Counted from the first letter of the stretch, positions 33,636 through 42,419 are shown. The stretch: 64,000 nt of DNA from Pseudoduganella violacea (GCF_014191875.1 NZ_JACHXD010000001.1:248001-312000), one strand, 5' to 3'. The notes: a model not told the origin generated them from the sequence alone. Numbers and translations are program-made.

Positions 33636-35246
33636 TTAGTTCAACGCCAGCCGCGCGGCGCGGTAGCCCCACCACGAGGCTTCCTCAAACACGGAGAAGC
33701 CACTGAGGTCGGAGTGGGCGAAAAGGATGGGACCATCCAGCTCGCGCAGGGCGCGCAGGCCGGCGTCGCTGCGGAAGCCCGGGGACGGGGAAGCCATGGC
33801 ATGGCCGCGCAGTGTGATGTCGACGCGCTCGACGCAGGAGGCGAAGTTGGCGCCGTAAGCGGCTTTGAGGTCGGCGCCGGCCAGCGCCAGCAGCTCTTGC
33901 GGGCTGGCCGAGATCATCCAGCGCCGCGCGCCGGAAGGGGTGCGATCGGATAGCGCCACGTAGGAACTGAATACGGTCTTTTCCGGCGGACGCACGCGAA
34001 TGTCCTGGTGGGTGGAGACAACATAGCCCAGCCCTGGTTCGCCGTACACCACATTGTCCCAGGAGAGCGGCGTCTGCCCCCTCTCTTCGGGGAAGCGCTT
34101 GAGCAGAAAGTTCGCCACCATCCACGGCGCGTACACGGGAATATGCTGGGCGGGGTTGAAGCCGTAGCTGGCGATGTTCTCCACCACGCGCGCCGCCACG
34201 TACAGCGGCATGGCGCAGATGGCTTTGCGCGCGCGCACCAGGAAGCTGCGCGGCTGGCCGCCTTCGAGCGCGAAGCAGAGCGCTTCCACGCCCTTGTCCG
34301 CACGCTTCAGTGATACGGCTGTGCCCTTCAGGCGCTGCGCGCCGGCGCGCCGTTCCAGGCCGGAAGCCAGGGTCTGCAAGCCGCCCGGCCAGGTGAGCCA
34401 GGCGCCCTGCCCGGCATTGGCTGCTTCGCCGCCACGGCCGCAGAAGTAGTGCAGGCCGGCCCAGGCGGATACCTTGTCGTAGCGCGCGCCGTAGTCGTCG
34501 CGGCAGCAGTAATTCAAGTACCAATGCAGGCTGGGCGAGCGGTAGCCTTTCTGTTCTATCCATTGCTTGAAGCTGATGGCGTCGAGCTTGAGCCAAGCCG
34601 CATCGTCCGAGGAATTCACGGTGGGGAAGGCGAAGACGCGCTTGCCGTCGCTGCCGCGCACCTGGCGCAGTTGCTCGACTTCGGCGAAGAAGCGTTTGTG
34701 CTCTTCCAGCTCCTGCGCTGGAACGCCTTCGTGCGGTACCAGCCCTTCCTGCCATTGGCCATTGAACAGCAGGCGCTCTTCCGGCGCGTGCAGCACGGCG
34801 CGTTCGTCGTAATACGGTCTTTGCGCCATGGCGTCGCGCTGGATCACGCCCAGATCGGTCAGAATCTCGCGCACGTGGAAGCATTCCTGCGTCGGCAGCG
34901 GCAGATAGTGGGCACCGGTCGGAAAAGCCAGCTCGCCGAAGCTGCCGCCCGCCGCGTTGCCATAGGGCTGGGGGCCGTCGAGCATGAGGAAATCTCGCTT
35001 GCCTTCCTTCGCCATCTTCCACGCCGCCGTCAGTCCGGCGATACCGGAACCAAGAATCATCACATCGGTTTCCAGCGTTTGCGATGGCGGCGGCAGGGCT
35101 TTGCGGTCGCGCAGGAGGTGACCTTCGTCGCGGCCCGGCATATTGACGTTGGGCGTGATTTCCTGCCAGCGTAGAAAGCCCGCCACGCCGGCGGCGGCGG
35201 TCGCGCCGCTGGCGCCGGCCCACAGCAGAAAGGAGCGGCGCAGCAT
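33636..35246 (-). CDS. FAD-dependent oxidoreductase (amine-oxidase-like) with Tat-type signal
   Basis: The 536-residue flavoprotein begins MLRRSFLLWAGASGATAAAGVAGFLRW, a twin-arginine RRxFL motif plus hydrophobic stretch, so export in folded form is likely. The dinucleotide fold follows at VMILGSGIAGLTAAWKMAKEGK (about residues 62-83). The C-terminal part GPILFAHSDLSGFSVFEEASWWGYRAA is like the FAD-capping end of amine oxidases. Its start shares one base with the stop of the membrane aminopropyltransferase upstream (TGATG), so the two are coupled. Given that partner and SpeD nearby, polyamine oxidation is a reasonable hypothesis, but the substrate is not visible in the sequence. Confidence 0.8.
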   Translation of the reverse strand: MLRRSFLLWAGASGATAAAGVAGFLRWQEITPNVNMPGRDEGHLLRDRKALPPPSQTLETDVMILGSGIAGLTAAWKMAKEGKRDFLMLDGPQPYGNAAGGSFGELAFPTGAHYLPLPTQECFHVREILTDLGVIQRDAMAQRPYYDERAVLHAPEERLLFNGQWQEGLVPHEGVPAQELEEHKRFFAEVEQLRQVRGSDGKRVFAFPTVNSSDDAAWLKLDAISFKQWIEQKGYRSPSLHWYLNYCCRDDYGARYDKVSAWAGLHYFCGRGGEAANAGQGAWLTWPGGLQTLASGLERRAGAQRLKGTAVSLKRADKGVEALCFALEGGQPRSFLVRARKAICAMPLYVAARVVENIASYGFNPAQHIPVYAPWMVANFLLKRFPEERGQTPLSWDNVVYGEPGLGYVVSTHQDIRVRPPEKTVFSSYVALSDRTPSGARRWMISASPQELLALAGADLKAAYGANFASCVERVDITLRGHAMASPSPGFRSDAGLRALRELDGPILFAHSDLSGFSVFEEASWWGYRAARLALN

Positions 35247-36757
35247 CAGCGTATGCTCCGCCGCCAGTCGCGCTCGAATTCATTCACGAGGGACTGGGTG
35301 TTGAGGCGGTTGGGTTCCATCGGCAGCGGCTTCATATCGGGCGGGAAGCTGAACATGGCGCGCGTGGTTTCCGCATTCAGGTAGCGCATCGGCAGGCGAT
35401 ACGACTCGGGCGGCTTGTACTCCTGCTGCGGCGAGGCGAGGATAAAGCCCCATTCGCCGAACGAAGGAACGTAAGCGTGGTAAGGACTGGTGCGCAGGCC
35501 CACTTCGCGCAGCGTGGCGTCGATGGTCCAGAAAGCATGGGGCGCGAAGAAGGGCGAGGTCGATTGCACCACCAGCAGGCCGTTCGCCGCCATATGCTGC
35601 TTCACCATGCCGTAGAAAGGCACGGAGTACAGCTTGCCCAGCGCGAAGCTGGAGGGATCGGGGAAGTCGATGATGACGGCGTCGAACATCTCTTCCGTGT
35701 TTTGCAGCCAGATTGCCGCGTCGGCATTGATGACGCGCACGCGCTTGTCGGCAAAGGCGCCGTGGTTCAGTTTCACCAATTCTTCGCGCCGGGCGAAAGC
35801 CTGGGTCATGGCCGGATCGAGATCGACCAATGTGACCTGCTCCACCTGTGGATAACGCAGCACTTCGCGCAGGGCCAGACCATCGCCGCCGCCCAGCACC
35901 AGCACGCGGCGCGCCCAAGGCAGCGCTTCCATGGCCGGATGCACCAGCGCTTCGTGGTAGCGGTATTCGTCGCGCGAGGAGAACTGCAGATTGCCGTTGA
36001 TGTAGAGCCGCAGGTCGTCCTTCCAGCGCGTGATGACCAGGCGCTGATACGGCGTGGTGGTGGAGTACACGATCTCGTCGCCGAACAGGCCATGCTCGCC
36101 GAACTGCGTCATGCGGTCGGCGCCGATGAAGCCGAACACCAGCGCCACCAGCACGGCGCTGGCGCGCAGCAGGCGTCCCGTCAGATTTTCCAATTCGCGG
36201 CGGAAGACGTAGATGGTCCACAACGCCACGCCCACGTTCAGCATGCCGAACATGAAGCCGGTGCGCACCAGGCCCAGATGCGGCGCCAGCACCAACGGGA
36301 ACAGCAGGGACACGGCCAGGGCGCCCAGATAGTCGAAGGTCAGCACCCGGCTTACCAGTTCGCTAAAGCCGGTCTGGCGCACGTTCAGGGCGCGCATCAC
36401 CAGCGGCACTTCCATGCCGACCATGGCGCCGACCATGAACACCATCGCATACAGCATGGTGCGGAAGGGCGCCCCCATCCACGAGAAGGTCAGGAACAGC
36501 AGGGCCGCCGAGACGCCGCCGATCAGGCCCACGGCCAGTTCGATGTCGACGAAGCGGGCCAGCACGTCCTCGTCCTTCACGTATTTGGACAGGTGGGCGC
36601 CGACGCCCATGGCGAACAGGTAGCAGCCGATGATGGTGGAGAACTGGAGGATGGAATCGCCCAGCAGATAGCTGGCGAGCGCCCCGGCGATCAATTCGTA
36701 GGCCAGCCCGCAGGATGCGACCACGAAGACGGACAGGATCAGAATCTTTTTGGTCAT
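35246..36757 (-). CDS. Membrane-embedded spermidine synthase-like aminopropyltransferase
   Basis: The 503-residue protein has about seven transmembrane segments in residues 1-215 (first MTKKILILSVFVVASCGLAYELIAG). A soluble spermidine-synthase fold follows, with TTPYQRLVITRW, LYINGNLQFSSRDEYRYHEALVHP, the decarboxylated-SAM site VLVLGGGDGLALREVLR and LVDLDP. The catalytic-region DAVIIDFPDPSSFALGKLYS follows. Residues for aminopropyl transfer look present. Acceptor amine unknown. It precedes the Tat-exported oxidoreductase and is divergent (69-base spacer) from the operon that ends with speD, which would supply its aminopropyl donor. Confidence 0.88.
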   Translation of the reverse strand: MTKKILILSVFVVASCGLAYELIAGALASYLLGDSILQFSTIIGCYLFAMGVGAHLSKYVKDEDVLARFVDIELAVGLIGGVSAALLFLTFSWMGAPFRTMLYAMVFMVGAMVGMEVPLVMRALNVRQTGFSELVSRVLTFDYLGALAVSLLFPLVLAPHLGLVRTGFMFGMLNVGVALWTIYVFRRELENLTGRLLRASAVLVALVFGFIGADRMTQFGEHGLFGDEIVYSTTTPYQRLVITRWKDDLRLYINGNLQFSSRDEYRYHEALVHPAMEALPWARRVLVLGGGDGLALREVLRYPQVEQVTLVDLDPAMTQAFARREELVKLNHGAFADKRVRVINADAAIWLQNTEEMFDAVIIDFPDPSSFALGKLYSVPFYGMVKQHMAANGLLVVQSTSPFFAPHAFWTIDATLREVGLRTSPYHAYVPSFGEWGFILASPQQEYKPPESYRLPMRYLNAETTRAMFSFPPDMKPLPMEPNRLNTQSLVNEFERDWRRSIR

Positions 36758-36826
36758 TTACGTGCTTTTGCTCTAATATGTTTCTATGCAAGCAAGTTTG
36801 ACACATACTCAGCCACGGGGAAAGAC

Positions 36827-37213
36827 GTGTACGCCATCCTGAATTATCTGATCCACCTGTTTCTGGCTGCCTTTTTATTGGGCGTGTTCTTCAAAGCGTA
36901 CACCTGGATGACGCCCTACGATGAAGTTCTGCTGATCCGCCAAGGCAATCACGCCGCGGCCCTGTCGCTGGGCGGCGCCCTGATCGGCTTCTCGCTGACG
37001 ATCGCTTCCAGCCTGCTGCACACCGCGAATTACCAGCAGTTCTTTGCCTGGGCCGGCGGCGCCATGGTGGTGCAGGCCTTGGCCTATGCCGTGACCACGC
37101 GCCTGCTGCGCATGGCCAAGGACCAGATCGAGGCCGACAACAGCGCCTTCGGCGGCCTGCTGGGCGCGATTTCGCTCTCCATCGGTGGCATCAACGCCGC
37201 CTGCATTTCCTGA
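36827..37213 (+). CDS. DUF350-family membrane protein
   Basis: This 128-residue protein starts at GTG 36827 after GGGGAAAG; the open frame further upstream runs antisense through the aminopropyltransferase and is rejected. Four hydrophobic segments are visible (about 4-22, 42-62, 68-88, 104-122). The DUF350 repeat-like patterns are ALSLGGALIGFSLTIASS and FGGLLGAISLSIGGINAA. DUF350 proteins are small inner-membrane proteins of unknown mechanism. E. coli YjfL, in the yjf cluster with a PspA-like protein and a glutathionylspermidine-synthase-like protein, is a member. First gene of the plus-strand operon. Confidence 0.85.
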   Translation: MYAILNYLIHLFLAAFLLGVFFKAYTWMTPYDEVLLIRQGNHAAALSLGGALIGFSLTIASSLLHTANYQQFFAWAGGAMVVQALAYAVTTRLLRMAKDQIEADNSAFGGLLGAISLSIGGINAACIS

Positions 37214-37241
37214 CACAGAGTATTCAAGCGAGGACCACATC

Positions 37242-38276
37242 ATGGGTATCGGCAGCTTTATCAAGAAGCAGTTTATCGACGTCCTGCAATGGAACGAGGA
37301 GACGGAAGGCGTGCTGGCCTGGCGCTATCCGATGCAGGACGCGGAAATCCAGAACGGCGGCGTGCTCGTGGTGCGCGAATCGCAGGTGGCGGTCTTCGTC
37401 AACGAAGGCCAGATCGCCGACGTCTTCGGCCCCGGCACCCACAAGCTGAGCACCCAGACCTTGCCCGTGCTGACCAACCTGAAAAACTGGGACAAGCTGT
37501 TCGACTCCCCGTTCAAGTCGGACGTGTACTTCTTCAGCACCCGCGTGCAGACCGGCCGCAAATGGGGCACGCAGCAGCCGATCACCATCCGCGACAAGGA
37601 TTTCGACATGATCCGCGTGCGAGCCTTCGGCATGTATTCCTACCGCGTGACGGATGCGCGCAAGTTTTTCACGGAAGTGAGCGGCACACGCGAAGCCTAT
37701 ACCCGCGACGAGGTGGAAGACCAGCTGCGCGGCATCCTGATGGCGACCATGGCCGGTTCGCTGGGCGGCTCGAATATCGCCTTCCTCGACATGGCGGCCA
37801 ACCAGGCCTTGATGGCGCAGGAAGTCAAAGGCGACCTGGCCGATGCCTTCGCCCGTTACGGCATCGGCCTCGATGAATTCAATGTGGCCAGCGTCAGCCT
37901 GCCGGAAGAGCTGCAGGCGGCGCTGGACGAGCGCATCTCGGCCGGCATGAAGGGCGGCCTCTCGGCCGATAAGCTGGGAGGCTTCACCAAATACCAGGTG
38001 GCCAGCGCCATTCCGCTGGCGGCGCAGAACGAAGGCGGCATCGCCGGCATCGGCGCGGGACTGGGCGCGGGCGTGACCATCGGCCAGGCCATGGGCCAGG
38101 CGGTGGGCGCCAGCATGACCCAGGTGGGGGCGCCTACCGCAGCGGCGCCTGCGGTGGCGGACGACTCGATCGAAGCCCGTCTGGGCAAGTTGAAAGCCCT
38201 GCTCGACAAAGGCCTGATCTCGGCGGCCGACTACGACAGCACCAAGGCCGAGCTGCTGAAAAAACTGATAGGTTAA
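37242..38276 (+). CDS. SPFH-domain protein with C-terminal SHOCT domain (YdjI/'virion core protein'-like)
   Basis: This is a 344-residue protein. ATG 37242 has GAGG in front and begins MGIGSFIKKQFIDVLQW, typical of this family. Residues about 30-230 form the SPFH/band-7-like part, with GGVLVVRESQVAVFVNEGQIADVFGPGTHKL, RDKDFDMIRVRAFGMYSYRVTD and a long helix LPEELQAALDERIS. A Gly/Ala-rich linker (GIGAGLGAGVTIGQAMGQAVGA) leads to a SHOCT motif at the end (IEARLGKLKALLDKGLISAADYD). It probably oligomerises on membranes as a scaffold. Located between DUF350 and DUF4178 genes with short gaps. Confidence 0.88.
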   Translation: MGIGSFIKKQFIDVLQWNEETEGVLAWRYPMQDAEIQNGGVLVVRESQVAVFVNEGQIADVFGPGTHKLSTQTLPVLTNLKNWDKLFDSPFKSDVYFFSTRVQTGRKWGTQQPITIRDKDFDMIRVRAFGMYSYRVTDARKFFTEVSGTREAYTRDEVEDQLRGILMATMAGSLGGSNIAFLDMAANQALMAQEVKGDLADAFARYGIGLDEFNVASVSLPEELQAALDERISAGMKGGLSADKLGGFTKYQVASAIPLAAQNEGGIAGIGAGLGAGVTIGQAMGQAVGASMTQVGAPTAAAPAVADDSIEARLGKLKALLDKGLISAADYDSTKAELLKKLIG

Positions 38277-38285
38277 GCGCGTCTG

Positions 38286-39752
38286 ATGCAAGTAGTTTCC
38301 TGCCCCAGCTGCGGCGCCGAAGTCAGCTTCCGCTCGCACGCCTCGGTCATGGCCGTGTGCGAGTACTGCAATACCCGTGTGCTCAAGGATGCCGACGCGG
38401 TCCAGAACCTGGGCAAGATCGGGTCCGTGCTGGAGGATTATTCCCCGCTCTGCCTGAACGCCAGCGGCGTGCTGGGTGGCCGCGCCTTCACCGTGATCGG
38501 CCGCATCCAGCTGCGTTATGCGGCGGGCATGTGGAACGAGTGGTATCTGCAATTCGCCGATGGCGGCAACGGCTGGCTGGGCGACGCCTCCGGCCAGTAC
38601 ACCGTGACCACGCTGCGCAAGCCGGAGGGCGAGCTGCCGGCGTTCGAGCAGCTGGCGCCGGGCCAGCAATACACCGTCGGCAAGGAGCGCTATACGGCGG
38701 CCGACATCCGCAGCGCCGAGTGCAGCGGCGGCCAAGGCGAGCTGCCGTTCAAGGTGGGCGACGGCTGGCAGGCGCGCGTGGCCGACCTGCGCCTGGGCGA
38801 GAGCTTTGTCACACTCGATTATTCGGACGGCGCGCAGCCGCAGCTTTATCACGGCATCGCCGTCACGCTGGGCAGCATGCAAATGCAGCTGCTGCGCGAC
38901 GACGAGCAAATCCGCCGCACGGCGGGTCGCTATCGCGGCAAGCTCGATACGCTGAACTGCCCGTCCTGCGGCAGCGCCATCCAATACCTGCCCGGCCTGA
39001 CCGCGAATCTGGTTTGCCAATCCTGCCGGACCAGCATCGATGCGGCCAGCCCGCAAGCGCAGGTACTGGCTGCCGGCGCAAAGCTGGAGCAGGTGAGCAC
39101 TTCGCTGGCACTGGGCGCCAGCGGCAAGCTGGGAAACCAGGACTACACGGTGCTCGGCATCCTGCGCCGCCAGGACTATGAAGGCAGCAGCTGGACCGAG
39201 TATCTGCTGTACAGCGGCCGCAAAGGCTTTACCTGGCTGGTGGAGACGGACGAGGGCTGGTTCCGCTCCAACGTGATGGACAAGTGGCCCAGCTGGGACG
39301 GCCCGGCCTCCAGCGCCTGCACTTTCGACAAGATCCGATACGCCAAGCTATACGACTACGAAGCCAAGGTCACGTTCGCGGCGGGCGCCTTCAACTGGCG
39401 CGTCAGCGTGGGCGACGAGGCCAAGGTCTACGAATTCAAACAGGGCGTGGTGCAGCTGGCGGCCGAGCTGACGGGCGAGGAATTGAGCTGGTCGCGCGCC
39501 ACGCCGATGTCGCGCGACCAGGTGAAGGCCTGGTTCGGCAAAGCCTATCGCGGCCCGGAACCGGGCGCACCGCTGCTCGACTCGGCGGCGGGCAAGCGCT
39601 ATACCTCGGTCGCCAAGGGCATGATCATGATGCTGCTCGCGATCAATGCGATACCGCTGCTGGCGTCTTTCACCAGCACCTTCATGTACAGCGTGATCGC
39701 CGCGCTGGCGATCTATATTCCCGCCAAAATTCTGGATGCGATGGATAAGTAA
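38286..39752 (+). CDS. DUF4178 protein with two zinc ribbons and C-terminal membrane segments
   Basis: This is a 488-residue protein. Zinc ribbon 1 has Cys6, Cys9, Cys25 and Cys28 (CPSCG and CEYC), and the first DUF4178 unit contains LGGRAFTVIGRIQLRYAAGMWNEWYLQFADGG. A second ribbon (CPSCGSAIQY then CQSC, around residues 220-245) precedes a second DUF4178 unit with LGNQDYTVLGILRRQDYEGSSWTEYLLY. The protein is therefore an internal duplication of ribbon plus DUF4178. Two hydrophobic segments end the chain (MIMMLLAINAIPLLASF and MYSVIAALAIYIPA). DUF4178 function is unknown; the layout suggests a membrane-tethered sensor or adaptor. Confidence 0.85.
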   Translation: MQVVSCPSCGAEVSFRSHASVMAVCEYCNTRVLKDADAVQNLGKIGSVLEDYSPLCLNASGVLGGRAFTVIGRIQLRYAAGMWNEWYLQFADGGNGWLGDASGQYTVTTLRKPEGELPAFEQLAPGQQYTVGKERYTAADIRSAECSGGQGELPFKVGDGWQARVADLRLGESFVTLDYSDGAQPQLYHGIAVTLGSMQMQLLRDDEQIRRTAGRYRGKLDTLNCPSCGSAIQYLPGLTANLVCQSCRTSIDAASPQAQVLAAGAKLEQVSTSLALGASGKLGNQDYTVLGILRRQDYEGSSWTEYLLYSGRKGFTWLVETDEGWFRSNVMDKWPSWDGPASSACTFDKIRYAKLYDYEAKVTFAAGAFNWRVSVGDEAKVYEFKQGVVQLAAELTGEELSWSRATPMSRDQVKAWFGKAYRGPEPGAPLLDSAAGKRYTSVAKGMIMMLLAINAIPLLASFTSTFMYSVIAALAIYIPAKILDAMDK

Positions 39753-39753
39753 G

Positions 39754-39924
39754 ATGGGTAAATTCCTGGTGTATGCGATGGTTGTGACCATCTTCAGCAT
39801 GTCGGCAAGCTGGATCCGCATGTTTTCCGGCGACGAAGGCACGCACGGCGGCAGCGGCAGCAGCTGGTCTTCGCGCACCGGCGGCGGCAGCTGGGGCGGC
39901 GGTGGCGGCGGAGGTCACAAGTGA
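39754..39924 (+). CDS. Tiny membrane protein with Gly/Ser-rich tail
   Basis: This 56-residue protein starts at ATG 39754, one base after the DUF4178 stop. One transmembrane segment (KFLVYAMVVTIFSMSASWI) is followed by a tail of almost only Gly and Ser (GSGSSWSSRTGGGSWGGGGGGGHK). Its TGA overlaps the GTG start of speD as GTGA, so the coding reading is well supported by gene packing. No family recognised. The C-terminal His-Lys could bind metal, which is speculative. Confidence 0.75.
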   Translation: MGKFLVYAMVVTIFSMSASWIRMFSGDEGTHGGSGSSWSSRTGGGSWGGGGGGGHK

Positions 39925-40319
39925 GCGCATACTCACGCACGGACGACCGCCATCTGCCCAGCGGTACGCATTTGCTGGCCGATATGTCGGGCATCGCCGC
40001 GCAGCGCCTGGGCGACTGCAGCGCCATCGAAAAGCTGCTGCGCACCGCCGCCGAGGCGGCCGGCGCCTGCGTGCTGCACAGCCATTTCCACGGCTTCGGC
40101 CCCGGCCAGGGCGTGACCGGCGTGGTGCTGCTGGCCGAATCGCATATCTCCATCCACACCTGGCCGGAGGATGGCTTTGCCGCCGCCGACATCTTCATGT
40201 GCGGCGCGGCCCAGCCTCAGCTGGCCCTGGACCTGCTGCGCGCCGCCCTGCAGCCGGCCCATTGCGAGCTGCACACGGTGCGCCGCGCGCCGCCCCAGCT
40301 GCTGGCGCGCGCCGGTTGA
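39921..40319 (+). CDS. speD: S-adenosylmethionine decarboxylase proenzyme (short prokaryotic class)
   Basis: This 132-residue protein starts at GTG 39921, overlapping the previous stop. The processing site lies in LAESHISIHTWPE. Cleavage between Glu73 and Ser74 would give the pyruvoyl group, and His79 and the HSHFHGFGPGQGVTG segment with its Cys-free active region fit the class 1B enzymes. The product, decarboxylated SAM, is the aminopropyl donor for spermidine synthases such as the divergent gene at 35246-36757. The length (about 130) is normal for this class. Confidence 0.9.
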   Translation: MSAYSRTDDRHLPSGTHLLADMSGIAAQRLGDCSAIEKLLRTAAEAAGACVLHSHFHGFGPGQGVTGVVLLAESHISIHTWPEDGFAAADIFMCGAAQPQLALDLLRAALQPAHCELHTVRRAPPQLLARAG

Positions 40320-40381
40320 CTTCCTGGCAAGGCGGTGCCACACTGGCGCCTCCATCAACGACCACCACAGGAGACGACAAA

Positions 40382-40420
40382 ATGCGTAAATTGGACATTG
40401 CCCTCCTGTCGGCAGCCTGA
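40382..40420 (+). other. 12-codon open frame with strong ribosome binding site (leader peptide or gene remnant)
   Basis: ATG 40382 is preceded by AGGAG at 40371-40375 with good spacing. A TTGACT -35-like hexamer lies at 40316-40321. The frame codes MRKLDIALLSAA and then stops. The peptide looks like the first part of a signal peptide, so it may be the stump of a lost secreted-protein gene or a true leader peptide. The remaining 165 bases up to rsgA show no other gene. Confidence 0.4.
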
Positions 40421-40585
40421 TCCCCCGCGTTTCGCAAGCTCTCGCAACACCATCTGTTTGAGCCGGTAACGAGCCGCGCCTGATCGCGCGCCGACCTTCC
40501 CATTGCACTTCGTGCCTCCGCCTTGCGCGGATGCGTATGCTCGCGCGCGTCGCGAGCGAACTGAATCCGGGAACACCGCTCAATC

Positions 40586-41650
40586 ATGATCGAATTCGAT
40601 TTCGCAGTACTGCGCCGTATCGGCCTGAACAACTCCATCCTCGCCCAACTCTCCATGGCCGAGGCCGCCCCCGGCGCCCAACTGATGCGCCTGACCGAAG
40701 TCCAGCGCGACTGGCAAACCGTGCATGACGGCCAGGCCGAACACCGTGCGCGCGCCCTGCCCCGCCTGCTCAGCAGCTTGCAGGAACAAGGCAGCGGCCT
40801 GGCCGTGGGCGACTGGGTCGTGGTGGAAAGCCATGCCCATGGCGAGCTGTGGATAAGCCGGCGCTTATCCCCATTCACCCATATCGCGCGCCGCGCCAAT
40901 GACGGCCGCCGCCAGCCCTTGGCCAGCAATATCGACACCGCCCTCTTAGTCATGGGATTGGATAATGATTTCAATCCACGCCGGGTGGAACGTTATATTG
41001 CCCTGGTCCAGGCCGCGGAAGTGGCGCCGGTCGTGGTACTCAGCAAAACCGATCTCGGCATCGATGTCGATAATCGCATCGCCGAATTACGCCAGCGCCT
41101 GCCTTCTTATATTCCAATCGTGGCAATTAATAGTCTCAGTATGATGGCCAATACGGAATTAAAACCCTGGCTGGGCAATGGGCAAACCATCTGCCTATTA
41201 GGCGCATCCGGCACCGGTAAATCCACGCTGACCAATACCCTGACTTCGGCGCATCAGGAAACCGGCGGCAACCGCAAAAGCGATGGCCGCGGCCGGCATA
41301 CGACAACGGCACGTTCGCTGCATATCTGTCCGGATGGCGGCTGCATTATCGACACGCCCGGGCTGCGCACCTGGCGTCCCGATGCTGATGGGGAAACCCT
41401 GGCTGCCACCTTCGACGATATCGAAAGCTTGGCCGCCCATTGCCAATTCCACGATTGCCGCCACGAGGCAGAACCCGGTTGCGCGGTGCGCGAACAAATC
41501 GATCCGGATCGCCTATTGAATTACCACAAGCTATTGCGCGATGTGCAGCGCAGCCAGCAAACGCCGCTGGACAAAATCTCCGCGCGCGCCAAGTGGAAAG
41601 TCATCATCAAGGCCGCCCGCACGCGTGGCCGCGACAAGCGCAGTGTGTAG
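40586..41650 (+). CDS. rsgA: Ribosome small-subunit-dependent GTPase A
   Basis: This is a 354-residue circularly permuted GTPase of 30S subunit maturation. The N-terminal OB-type domain (about residues 45-100) is followed by the permuted motifs: G4 VVLSKTDL, then G1 LLGASGTGKSTLTN, a switch segment GRGRHTTTARSLH and G3 IIDTPGLR. The C-terminal zinc knuckle is C-x4-C-x-H-x5-C (in HCQFHDCRHEAEPGC). All signature elements are present. The start at 40586 has weak Shine-Dalgarno but gives the family N-terminus. Confidence 0.92.
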   Translation: MIEFDFAVLRRIGLNNSILAQLSMAEAAPGAQLMRLTEVQRDWQTVHDGQAEHRARALPRLLSSLQEQGSGLAVGDWVVVESHAHGELWISRRLSPFTHIARRANDGRRQPLASNIDTALLVMGLDNDFNPRRVERYIALVQAAEVAPVVVLSKTDLGIDVDNRIAELRQRLPSYIPIVAINSLSMMANTELKPWLGNGQTICLLGASGTGKSTLTNTLTSAHQETGGNRKSDGRGRHTTTARSLHICPDGGCIIDTPGLRTWRPDADGETLAATFDDIESLAAHCQFHDCRHEAEPGCAVREQIDPDRLLNYHKLLRDVQRSQQTPLDKISARAKWKVIIKAARTRGRDKRSV

Positions 41651-41845
41651 GCACTAACACGCATACACAGGTGCACGAGCTGGCGGCTGTTTCAGCAGCT
41701 TGTTTTTGCACCAATATTTAGCTTATACAAGCTGCAATCTTGCACAAAACTCTAATCCAGTTCCTCCCAGCCCGGACTTTGGCCCGTGCTGGGAGTACAC
41801 TATGGTTTCCGGCTACTCCAGCCTCACTCAGACTGCATACCTATC

Positions 41846-42397
41846 ATGCGCCGCTTTGCGCCCCTCGCTTTCGTTTTCCTCGTCGCCGGCTGCAGCGACA
41901 ATTACACCGCCCCCAGCCTGTATATGGCGACCACGCCCGAGTGCAAGACCTGGGCCGAAGGTTCGACTTTCCAGCTGCCGCGCGGCATTACCGTCTCCGC
42001 CACGGCGCCCACCACCCTGCCCGAGGGCGGCGTGGAATTCAGCATGATTTATATGGTCCCGCGCGGCAATGAAGTCCAATTCACCAGCCGCGCTTTTAAA
42101 ATCAGCCAGCCCAAAGGCGAAGTCATTGCGCCGGCCGAAGTCGTCAGCATTTACCAGCGCGGCACCAATCAGCGCGCCGATCTGGTGGAAGTGATTAAAG
42201 AAGTGCCATTAATGATGATTTCCGTCGGTACTTCCGACGAAACCCAATTCCGCTATTCCTTCCGCTATACGGGCAAATTGCCGGAACGTTTTGATGTCAC
42301 CCCGCCCACGACGATTATTCGCGGCAATCGTTACCCGGTGCGGACTTTCACTTACCGCTATTTCGCCGACCGCAAAGCCTACGGTTTATGCACCTAA
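41846..42397 (+). CDS. Putative lipoprotein
   Basis: This 183-residue protein starts MRRFAPLAFVFLVAGCSDN, a lipoprotein signal with lipobox LVAGC and Cys16 as the lipidated residue. The mature part is strand-rich with no motif I recognise (FQLPRGITVSATAPTTLPEGGVEF, YSFRYTGKLPERFDV). Ser/Asp at +2/+3 after the Cys gives no strong inner-membrane retention beyond the Asp at +3, so sorting is unclear. The open frame extends 20 codons upstream without support. Confidence 0.75.
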   Translation: MRRFAPLAFVFLVAGCSDNYTAPSLYMATTPECKTWAEGSTFQLPRGITVSATAPTTLPEGGVEFSMIYMVPRGNEVQFTSRAFKISQPKGEVIAPAEVVSIYQRGTNQRADLVEVIKEVPLMMISVGTSDETQFRYSFRYTGKLPERFDVTPPTTIIRGNRYPVRTFTYRYFADRKAYGLCT

Positions 42398-42419
42398 TCA
42401 GAACCACGGAGATTTGTGC

